A stretch of DNA of 6,441 nucleotides from Acidobacteriota bacterium (lineage in GTDB: Bacteria > Acidobacteriota > Terriglobia > Bryobacterales > JACQDG01). Numbering within the stretch: position 1 is the stretch's first letter; every line of letters begins with the position of its first letter. Shown one piece after another: positions 1 through 6,441 of the stretch. The DNA lies in NCBI GenBank assembly GCA_016201185.1, contig JACQDG010000370.1, forward strand, positions 1-6,441. Direction: 5' to 3'. A program made the position numbers and the translations under genes. The notes under the pieces are model-generated. The model made no database searches. It saw only the letters and a program-made list of their open reading frames with translations, and was not told the origin of the DNA.

Positions 1-1
1 G

Positions 2-1561
2 GCGCCGCACGGCTTCGGCGGGCCTCGGGAGGCGCTGTGGAGCATCAACATACTAGGCTTGCAGCTTTTTGACAGCATCCGGGCGGTAGACTTTCTGCTG
101 TCGCTGCCAGATGTGGACCCGGAGCGGATCGCCGGCACCGGGGCGTCGGGGGGCGGCACGCAGACCTTTCTGCTGACGGCGGTGGACGACCGGGTGAAGA
201 TTTCCGCGCCGGTGAACATGATCTCGGCGATCATGCAGGGCGGCTCGGTGTGTGAGAACGCGCCCAACCTGCGGGTGGGGACCAACAACATGGAGATTGG
301 GGCGATGATGGCGCCGCGGCCCCTGCTGATGGTTTCGGCCACCGGCGACTGGACGCGCCACACGCCGCAGGAGGAGTTTCCGGCGGTCCAGGGGATTTAT
401 CGCCTGCTGGGGGCGGAGCAGAACATCGAGCAGGCGCAGTTTGACTTCCCCCACAACTATAACCAGCAAAGTCGCGAAGCGGTGTACCGGTTTTTCGGGG
501 CGCGGATCCTTAAGCAGGAAGGGAGTTACTCGGAAAAAGCTTACCAGGTAGAGCAACTGGGGGACATGCTGAGCCTGTTCTTGCGGCAGCGGCCGGCCAA
601 TGCCGTAACGCTGGACGAGTTCATCGCCCAGCGGATTGCCGAGGCAGAGCGTGGGATCGAGGAACTGCGGCCGAGAGATGCCGCGGCCCTGGGGCGGGCG
701 CAGGAGGCGTTGCGGGAGCGGCTGGCCTTCTCGCTGCTGGCGACGAAGCCGGCGGCGGGCGAGGTGATCGCGGAAAGCAAGTCGAAGCTGGCGGCGGGAG
801 AGACGCTGGTGCTGGGCCGGCGGGGCAAGGGAGACCGGATTCCGGCGGTGTGGCTCGAGCCGCAAAAAAAGGGCGCCCGAGGGCGGTCGAAAGCGCGGGC
901 CGGGAACCTGCCGGGGGCGCCGGTGACGCTGCTGGTGCATCCGGAAGGCGTGGCCTGGGTGCTGAGCTCTTCGGAAAGCACGAACGGGCTGGTGAAGAAG
1001 ATCCTGGAGCGGGGCGGGGTGGTGGCGGGGATCGACGCTTTCCAGACCGGGAGCGGGCGGGCGCCGCGTGACCGCAGCCCCAAATTTTTTACAACTTTTA
1101 ACCAGACCGACGACGCCAACCGGGTGCAGGACATTCTGACGGCGCTGGAATATGTGCGCGGGCGCTCGGGGAAGGCGGAGGTGAACCTGGTGGGCCTCGA
1201 AATGGGCGGAGTGTGGAGCTACCTCGCGCGGGCGCTGGCGGATGACCAAGTGAGCCTGGCGGCCGATTTGGCGCAGTTCCAGGCTGGAAATGATGAGGAA
1301 TACATAGAGAAGTTTTTCATACCGGGCCTGCGCAAGGCGGGGGACTTTCGGGCCGCGGCGGCGCTCGCGGCGAGCGGCAGGGCGCTGGTGCACAACGCAG
1401 GGCCGGGATTTCAGGCCGGTTGGGCGAAGGATTGCTTCCAGGCAGGCGGCGGCAAGGCGGAGCTGCGCGAGGGCCGCGTGAGCGACGAAGAGTTGCTGGA
1501 ATGGATAGCGCCCCGGCCGGAAAAAAGCAAGCCACAGATGAACGCAGATAAACACCGATGA
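2..1561 (+). CDS. Acetylxylan-esterase-like alpha/beta hydrolase, tandem domains (5' partial)
   Basis: The reading frame is open to the left window edge, so the true start lies outside; the first in-window start-like codon (TTG at 59) interrupts a conserved stretch (GGPREALWSINILGLQLFDS) and is not the start. The first domain shows a nucleophile elbow G-A-S-G-G-G with Ser at 146-148, a likely acid Asp in GDWTR at 347-349 and a catalytic His in FPHNYN at 452-454, as in the acetylxylan-esterase-like families of soil bacteria. A linker (about 500-900) leads to a second hydrolase-like region (about 920-1440) whose elbow reads G-L-E-M-G, with Glu at 1199-1201 in place of Ser, so this half is probably structural. 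The likely role is ester removal from plant polysaccharide, which fits the pectin-type gene that follows with a 4-base ATGA overlap. The exact substrate is not readable. The last residues (roughly QMNADKHR) come from a short repeat and look added on. Confidence 0.85.
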   Translation, partial: APHGFGGPREALWSINILGLQLFDSIRAVDFLLSLPDVDPERIAGTGASGGGTQTFLLTAVDDRVKISAPVNMISAIMQGGSVCENAPNLRVGTNNMEIGAMMAPRPLLMVSATGDWTRHTPQEEFPAVQGIYRLLGAEQNIEQAQFDFPHNYNQQSREAVYRFFGARILKQEGSYSEKAYQVEQLGDMLSLFLRQRPANAVTLDEFIAQRIAEAERGIEELRPRDAAALGRAQEALRERLAFSLLATKPAAGEVIAESKSKLAAGETLVLGRRGKGDRIPAVWLEPQKKGARGRSKARAGNLPGAPVTLLVHPEGVAWVLSSSESTNGLVKKILERGGVVAGIDAFQTGSGRAPRDRSPKFFTTFNQTDDANRVQDILTALEYVRGRSGKAEVNLVGLEMGGVWSYLARALADDQVSLAADLAQFQAGNDEEYIEKFFIPGLRKAGDFRAAAALAASGRALVHNAGPGFQAGWAKDCFQAGGGKAELREGRVSDEELLEWIAPRPEKSKPQMNADKHR

Positions 1562-1562
1562 T
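1533..1562. repeat. Three imperfect 10-bp units across a gene junction
   Basis: The units are CACAGATGAA (1533-1542), CGCAGATAAA (1543-1552) and CACCGATGAT (1553-1562). They share a C-N-C-M-G-A-T-R-A-W pattern and are much richer in A than the flanking coding DNA. They encode the last codons and stop (TGA, 1559-1561) of the hydrolase and the ATG (1558-1560) of the next gene. From memory, repeats of this type (which translate in reverse as ICVHLW-like peptides) are scattered through acidobacterial, planctomycete and deltaproteobacterial genomes; this was not checked here. Confidence 0.65.
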
Positions 1563-2727
1563 CAGCCGGCGGGAATTTCTGGCCGGATTGGGGGCGGTTC
1601 AGGCAAAACGGAGCGCTGGAAAGGGGCAGCAACTTCCCGGGGAAGTAAGACGCTATTCCGACCCGCTGACGGAACGCGAGGTCTGGCGGCTGACGGGCCT
1701 GGCGAGCCCTCATTTCCTTCCTGATTGTTTTCAGAGATTCGCTTCCAGGAATAATTCGTTTCTCCTGGCGGGAGGCGAAAAGAACGGAAAAATCGAGGCC
1801 TGGCGGGTGGATCTGCCTTCTGGGCAACAGACGCAACTGAGCGAAGGAGGTGGAGTCGCGGCGCGCTCGATCTCGCTGGCGCCGGATGAAAGGTCGTTCT
1901 TTCTTCTGCAGGAGGGAGCGCTGAAGCAGACGGGATTGCGGACGCTGAAGGAGCGGGAGATCTACCGGGTGGGAGAGGGGTGGCGAGCGATGGGGGACCT
2001 GGGGATATCGGTCGACGGGCGATACGCGGCGCTGGTCGAGATGAAGGAGACGGACCGGGTGACGGAGAGGAGTGTGGAGGAACGGCGGCGGCTGCAGTTC
2101 GAGCGGAAGCCGTTGTGCCGCATCCGCGTAGTGGAGACGCTGAAGGGGACGAACTGGATCGCCGTGGAGGAGAAGGCGTGGCTCGGGCGGCCGCAACTGC
2201 GTCCCCGGCGGGACCAGGTCATGTATTGCCACGAAGGTCCGTGGGACCGGGTGGAGGCGCGGATCTGGCTGGTGAACCTGGACGGGAAACAGAAGCAAAG
2301 CCTGCGGCCGCGGCGAGGCGAAGAAGAGCTGGGCCAGGAATACTGGACCGGCGACGGCAGGTGGATCGGTTATGTGCACTACCCGGACCACAGCGGGCAC
2401 AAGGCGACGGTGCGGGCGGTGAACCCGGACACCGGCGAGGAGCAGGTGCTGGCGCCGTGCACGCAGTTCTGGCACCTGATGGGGAACGCCGACAACTCGG
2501 CGATCGTAGGAGGAAGCCGGAGCAAAGCGGGACCGAACATTTACGTGGTGTTTTCGCTGACCCAGCGGGAGCTCACGATTTGCGAGCATGGCGCCAGCGG
2601 GAAGGAAGAGGGCGAGCCGCGGCCGGCGTTCTCGCCCGACAGCCAGTGGGTTTATTTCGCGAGCGATCGGGAAGGGACGCCGGCCGTGTACCGGCTGAGC
2701 GTGGGGGACCTGGTAGAGAAGACGTAA
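1558..2727 (+). CDS. Oligogalacturonate-lyase-like (PL22-type) propeller protein with degenerate metal site
   Basis: The 389-residue protein has close to the usual length for oligogalacturonate lyases, which cleave short pectin fragments by beta-elimination inside a seven-bladed propeller. Family marks are HEGPWDR (residues 225-231), GQEYW (259-263), H306 in WHLMGNAD, and the final blade motif FSPDSQWVYFASDREG. In characterised members, as recalled, Mn is held by one His equivalent to H306 plus a Gln and two His in a Q..HPHP segment. Here that segment reads E..GEPRP (350-356), so most ligands are missing and activity is doubtful; it may be a binding protein or have another substrate. The N-terminus SRREFLAGLGA (3-13) matches a twin-arginine leader, although the hydrophobic part is short. 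No Shine-Dalgarno sequence precedes the ATG; translation is probably coupled to the upstream hydrolase through the ATGA overlap. The start lies in a short repeat. Confidence 0.85.
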   Translation: MISRREFLAGLGAVQAKRSAGKGQQLPGEVRRYSDPLTEREVWRLTGLASPHFLPDCFQRFASRNNSFLLAGGEKNGKIEAWRVDLPSGQQTQLSEGGGVAARSISLAPDERSFFLLQEGALKQTGLRTLKEREIYRVGEGWRAMGDLGISVDGRYAALVEMKETDRVTERSVEERRRLQFERKPLCRIRVVETLKGTNWIAVEEKAWLGRPQLRPRRDQVMYCHEGPWDRVEARIWLVNLDGKQKQSLRPRRGEEELGQEYWTGDGRWIGYVHYPDHSGHKATVRAVNPDTGEEQVLAPCTQFWHLMGNADNSAIVGGSRSKAGPNIYVVFSLTQRELTICEHGASGKEEGEPRPAFSPDSQWVYFASDREGTPAVYRLSVGDLVEKT

Positions 2728-3578
2728 GCTATCAGAGTCTCTGTGGGGCTTCGCCCAGGGTGACGGTGACGTCCATCTGGCGGCGGCCGCGGAAGATGGT
2801 CAGGCGGAGAGACTCGCCGGCGTGTTTCCGCTCCAGGGCGCGGGTGAGCGTGTTGCGGCTCGAGACGGGCTGGCCGTCCACGGCGACGATGAGTGTTGAT
2901 GGCGATGACGTCGCCGTGGGTATCAAGCAGGGGGCCGCCGCTGTTGCCGGGGTTAATGGCGGCGTCGGTCTGGATCATGTCCTCCAGGGTGCGGCCGTTT
3001 TCATCCCGGATGCTGCGGCCTAGCGAGCTGACGATGCCGGTGGTGAGCGTGCCTTCCAGGCCGAAGGGGTTGCCGATGGCCAGGACTTTCTGGCCGACCT
3101 GCAGCGCCGAGGAATCGCCCAACTTCAAAAACGGCAGCTTGGCGCGCGGCTGAATCTTGATGAGGGCAAGGTCGTTGCGCTCGTCGATGCCGAGGATGCG
3201 CGCCTTGTATTTGCTTTTGTCGTCCAGGGTGACTTCGATGGCCGGCGCGTTGCCGGACACCACGTGGTAATTAGTCAGAATGCGGCCGTCGGCATCGAGG
3301 AGAAAGCCGGAGCCGGAGTCCTTCACCGGAAAGACCTGGAAGAACCAGTCGCGCTGATAGACGATGGAGGTAATGTTGACGGTGGCAGGACTCGAGGCGC
3401 GATAGATGGCGATGTTGCTGTTCTCCTCCGGGGTGAGGGTGGCCGAGCGGGCCGTATCCGGGGCAGTCCACAGCTTGGCCGGCGACCCGATGGACCACGA
3501 CGCCCAGCGCGGGGCGGTGGTGAAATAGACAAACCCTGCCACGAGCAGCAGGGCCAGCAGAATCGGGCGTAGCTTCAT
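2652..3578 (-). CDS. Trypsin-like serine protease (HtrA/DegS type), damaged C-terminal part
   Basis: The gene begins with a signal-anchor helix (residues about 4-20), pointing to a membrane-anchored periplasmic protease of the DegS/HtrA kind. The catalytic triad is complete: H105 in TNYHVVS, D136 in NDLALI and S213 in GNSGGPL. After VIAINT (residue 229, near 2892) the family normally continues with a G-x-G-F-A-I-P strand and a PDZ domain, but here the frame turns into Arg/Pro-rich nonsense for about 79 residues and stops at 2652-2654, inside the 3' end of the opposite gene. The second half of a PDZ domain follows immediately in another frame. The last strands of the protease barrel are therefore missing, and the product is probably inactive or unstable. 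The ATG overlaps the coaE stop (ATGA at 3575-3578) and has a purine-rich ribosome site AGGGGGAAG at 3583-3591. A real deletion or an assembly fault would look the same. Confidence 0.8.
   Translation of the reverse strand: MKLRPILLALLLVAGFVYFTTAPRWASWSIGSPAKLWTAPDTARSATLTPEENSNIAIYRASSPATVNITSIVYQRDWFFQVFPVKDSGSGFLLDADGRILTNYHVVSGNAPAIEVTLDDKSKYKARILGIDERNDLALIKIQPRAKLPFLKLGDSSALQVGQKVLAIGNPFGLEGTLTTGIVSSLGRSIRDENGRTLEDMIQTDAAINPGNSGGPLLDTHGDVIAINTHRRRGRPARLEPQHAHPRPGAETRRRVSPPDHLPRPPPDGRHRHPGRSPTETLIAYVFSTRSPTLSRYTAGVPSRSLAK
2732..2893 (-). pseudogene. PDZ-domain remnant of the HtrA-type protease
   Basis: Reading from 2893 down to the TGA at 2732-2734 gives LIVAVDGQPVSSRNTL and then a segment ending in VTVTLGEAPQRL. 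This is the typical second half of an HtrA PDZ domain (D-x-I-x-x-V-D-G-x-P-V, then the last helix and strand). It lies one base out of frame with the protease domain and has no start of its own that would make a sensible protein. The first half of the PDZ, including the peptide-binding loop, is absent. By comparison with typical HtrA proteins, I estimate about 100 residues are missing between it and the protease domain. The original gene therefore ended at 2732, four bases from the end of the convergent lyase-like gene. Confidence 0.75.
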
Positions 3579-4188
3579 AGCACTTCCCCCTGCAATTGGC
3601 GGTAGACGGCCTCGACCTGGCGGTCGGTGTCTTCCCGCGATCTTGAGGTATCAATAATAAAGTCGGCGTAGGGACGCTTGGCTTCCAGGGGCATCTGGCG
3701 GGCCAAACGGGCGCGGGCTTCGACCTCGCTTTCGCCGGTGCGGTGCATGTGGCGCTGTACCTGCATATCCAGAGGGCAAACGGTCAAAATGATGCGGTCA
3801 AACCGCTTGTAGCTGCCCGTCTCGATCAAGATCGCGGCCTCGACCACGGCGATGGAGCCCGGGTGATCGGCGGCGATCCGTGCCAGCCAGAGCTCCTCAC
3901 GCTCGATGACGTGAGGATGAATCAAAGAGTTCAGTTTCTCCAGGCGCTCGGGGCGATCGAAGACCTGGGCCGCCAGGCGTCTGCGATCGATAAGGCCGCT
4001 GGGGTCCAGAATCTCGCTCCCAAACTCCTTAACTACATCATCATACGCGGGACCCTGGGGCTGCAAGGCTTCGTGGCCGAGCTGATCGGCGGAAAGGACA
4101 TGGCAGCCGAGCCGGGCGAGGGCTGAGGCGACGTGGGTCTTGCCGGTGGCGAGACCGCCGGTAAGGCCGACCTTCAAAATGGGTCTGC

Positions 4189-4192
<4 letters not shown>
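3575..4192 (-). CDS. coaE: Dephospho-CoA kinase
   Basis: This enzyme phosphorylates the 3'-hydroxyl of dephospho-CoA with ATP, the last step of coenzyme A synthesis in the cytoplasm. The 205-residue product has the normal family length. The P-loop is GLTGGLATGKT (residues 9-19), followed by SADQLGHEAL (D36 region, substrate side), the LNSLIHPHV segment, a VVEAAILIETGSYKRFD segment that matches the usual P-L-L-x-E strand, and the lid region with RLARQMP and ADFIIDTS. The GTG at 4192 is chosen because it puts SRPILKVGLTGG directly at the N-terminus. An ATG further upstream at 4309 would add 39 residues overlapping folD in nonsense sequence. The GTG shares a 4-base GTGA with the folD stop, and no Shine-Dalgarno site precedes it, so translation is probably coupled to folD. 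No defect is visible. Confidence 0.95.
3583..3591 (-). promoter_or_regulatory. Ribosome binding site of the HtrA-type protease gene
   Basis: AGGGGGAAG on the minus strand sits a few bases before the ATG at 3578. It is inside the end of coaE and supports the 3578 start; it is the only clear Shine-Dalgarno-like site before a gene in this window. Confidence 0.5.
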
Positions 4193-5124
<932 letters not shown>

Positions 5125-5135
5125 GGCGAAGAAAA

Positions 5136-5144
5136 ATCATAGCA
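5136..5144 (-). promoter_or_regulatory. Candidate extended -10 promoter box for the folD operon
   Basis: The minus strand reads TGCTATGAT here: an extended -10 (TGn) plus TATGAT, which is 5/6 to TATAAT. No good -35 box is visible, which is acceptable for an extended -10. Transcription should start about 6-7 bases downstream (near 5129-5130), leaving only about 5 bases before the folD ATG. Confidence 0.45.
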
Positions 5145-5163
5145 TGCAGGCTCGGGAGGTCCG

Positions 5164-5199
5164 CTGTGGAAGCCAACCAGCAGGCGTATAATCTGCCCA
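5164..5199 (+). promoter_or_regulatory. Candidate promoter of the Ser/Thr kinase gene (perfect TATAAT)
   Basis: TATAAT at 5187-5192 is a perfect -10 box. At a 17-base spacing, the -35 position holds CTGTGG (5164-5169), a poor match, so an activator or a non-standard sigma preference is possible. The expected transcription start (5198-5200) coincides with the GTG start codon at 5200. Confidence 0.6.
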
Positions 5200-6441
5200 G
5201 TGACTTTCTCAGCGGGGAAGCGGCTGGGTTTCTACGAGCTCCTCGCTCCGCTAGGCGCGGGCGGGATTGGCGAGGTGTATCGGGCGCTCGACACCAAGCT
5301 CGGGCGCGAGGTCGCGCTTAAAGTCCTGCCGCAGGAGCTGGCCCGCGACCCGGAGCGGCTGGCCCGCTTCGAGCGCGAGGCCCGCGTGCTCGCGTCGCTG
5401 AATCACCCCAACATCGCCGCCCTCTACGGCTTCGAGCAGTCCGATAGCGTTCCTTTTCTGGTGATGGAGCTGGTGGAAGGGGAAATCCTCAAAGGCCCGC
5501 TGCCGCTGGACGAGGCGCTCCACCTTGCAACGCAGATGACCGAAGCGCTGGAAGCGGCGCACGAGAAGGGCGTAGTCCACCGGGACCTGAAGCCGGCCAA
5601 CGTGAAGGTGACGCCCGAAGGGAAAGTCAAGGTGCTGGACTTCGGGCTGGCGAAGGCCTTGGCGGAGGAGCCGGCGGCCGATCCGGCGCAATCGCCCACG
5701 ATCTCGGAGGCGGCGACGCGGGCGGGGACGATCCTGGGGACGGCGGCGTACATGAGCCCGGAGCAGGCGCGGGGCAAGACGCTCGACCGTCGCACAGACA
5801 TCTGGTCGTTTGGTTGTGTGCTTTACGAGCTGGTAACGGGGCGGCGGGCGTTTAGCGGCGAGAATGTAGCTGATATCTTCGGGGCAGTAGTGCGGGCGGA
5901 GCCGGACTGGAGTGCGCTGCCGGCCGAGACGCCGGCCAACGTCCGGCGGTTACTGCGGCGCTGCCTCCAGAAAGATCCGAAGCAGCGGTTGCAGCATATC
6001 GGCGATGCGCGAATCGAGATCGAGGAAGCGCTGAGCGGTGGCGCTGTCGAGGTTGCACCGCCCAAACCGGCGCGGCAGCGTCAGGCGTTGCCCTGGGTTA
6101 TCGCAACATCGCTCCTCGCGGTCCTGGCGCTCGCACTGGCTGTCATCCATTTCCGCGAGACGCCGGGCCAGCCCCAAGTCGCCATGCTCACCCTGCTGCC
6201 TCCCGAGAAGACGACGTTCGGGGCCATCGCCGTCTCGCCCGACGGCCACCGCATCGCGTTCACTGCCACCGACTCCTCCGGCAGGACGCAGCTTTGGGTG
6301 CGTCCGCTCGATTCCCTCGCGGCTCAGCCGCTGGCCGGGACTGAGGGCGCCATCTTCCCCTTCTGGTCGGCCGACAGCCGCTTCATCGGGTTCTTCGCCG
6401 GAGGGAAGCTCAAGAAGATCGAGGCCTCCGGGGGGCCGCCG
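5200..6441 (+). CDS. Membrane-anchored eukaryotic-like Ser/Thr protein kinase with TolB-like propeller (3' partial)
   Basis: The frame stays open to the right edge (414 codons visible). The kinase domain (about 12-278) has the Gly-rich loop LGAGGIGEVY (18-27), Lys41 in VALKVL, Glu60 in the C helix, the catalytic loop HRDLKPAN (127-134), DFG (147-149), activation segment GTAAYMSPE (180-188), and DIWSFG (200-205). It is therefore a complete, probably active Hanks-type kinase. A Pro/Arg-rich linker leads to one membrane helix (about 298-318). Outside the membrane a beta-propeller begins, with TolB/WD40-like motifs such as AVSPDGHRIAFTA (344-356) and a second FWSADSRFIGFF (388-399). This layout is typical of the many acidobacterial receptor kinases; the ligand is unknown. 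The GTG at 5200 is chosen because TFSAGKRLGFYELL matches the usual N-terminus of these kinases and it lies just after the TATAAT box. There is no Shine-Dalgarno site. The hinge after MELVEGE appears a few residues short. Confidence 0.92.
   Translation, partial: MTFSAGKRLGFYELLAPLGAGGIGEVYRALDTKLGREVALKVLPQELARDPERLARFEREARVLASLNHPNIAALYGFEQSDSVPFLVMELVEGEILKGPLPLDEALHLATQMTEALEAAHEKGVVHRDLKPANVKVTPEGKVKVLDFGLAKALAEEPAADPAQSPTISEAATRAGTILGTAAYMSPEQARGKTLDRRTDIWSFGCVLYELVTGRRAFSGENVADIFGAVVRAEPDWSALPAETPANVRRLLRRCLQKDPKQRLQHIGDARIEIEEALSGGAVEVAPPKPARQRQALPWVIATSLLAVLALALAVIHFRETPGQPQVAMLTLLPPEKTTFGAIAVSPDGHRIAFTATDSSGRTQLWVRPLDSLAAQPLAGTEGAIFPFWSADSRFIGFFAGGKLKKIEASGGPP

Noticed and set aside
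53..1555. A 500-codon open frame antisense to the whole esterase-like gene
   Set aside because: The protein is Arg/Pro/His-rich without any domain, and it mirrors a gene with clear catalytic motifs. Long antisense frames are expected in GC-rich coding DNA.
2746..2756. GGGC-TTC-GCCC hairpin near the convergent gene ends, as a terminator
   Set aside because: The stem is only four base pairs, it lies within former protease coding sequence, and no T-run follows on either strand.
2885..2900. Programmed frameshift joining the protease and PDZ frames
   Set aside because: A frame change alone would not restore the missing barrel strands and first PDZ half, and there is no slippery sequence. A deletion or assembly fault explains it better.
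1980..3023. A long + strand frame across the lyase-like gene end and the protease gene
   Set aside because: It is Gly/Arg/Ala-rich shadow sequence that crosses the convergent junction of two recognised genes.
5251..5691. Minus-strand frames beneath the kinase domain
   Set aside because: They are shadows of the kinase gene, whose own + frame carries all Hanks motifs and runs off the window edge.

Overview
This is a GC-rich bacterial window, probably from an acidobacterium of the Solibacter/Bryobacter kind. That placement is inference. It rests on the Ser/Thr kinase fused through one membrane helix to a TolB-like propeller, on the neighbouring plant-polysaccharide genes with a Tat-type leader, and on promoters that leave little or no 5' leader. 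No rRNA, tRNA, CRISPR array, insertion sequence or phage gene was seen.

Layout. Left block (2-2727, + strand): two genes joined by a 4-base ATGA overlap. The first is an alpha/beta-hydrolase of the acetylxylan-esterase-like type that begins before the window. The second is an oligogalacturonate-lyase-like (PL22-type) seven-bladed-propeller protein. A three-unit, 10-bp degenerate repeat sits exactly on their junction and supplies the last codons and stop of the first gene and the start of the second. Together they look like a small pectin/hemicellulose utilisation unit, but the lyase appears to have lost most of its metal ligands.

Middle block (2652-5124, - strand): the chain folD > coaE > trypsin-like (HtrA/DegS-type) protease, each joined to the next by a 4-base stop/start overlap (GTGA, then ATGA). 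FolD and CoaE look intact. The protease gene is damaged: an internal stretch has been lost, so the catalytic domain runs straight into the second half of a PDZ domain in another reading frame. Its 3' end meets the lyase gene tail to tail with no room for a terminator.

Right block (5125-6441): a 75-bp divergent intergenic region with outward-facing -10 boxes, followed by a membrane-spanning eukaryotic-like Ser/Thr protein kinase that runs off the window. The kinase GTG lies where transcription from a perfect TATAAT should begin, so its mRNA is probably leaderless.

I did not find a clearly new biological system. The most interesting items are the repeat that forms a gene junction, the decayed HtrA protease, the PL22-like protein with a missing metal site, and the paired leaderless or near-leaderless promoters.
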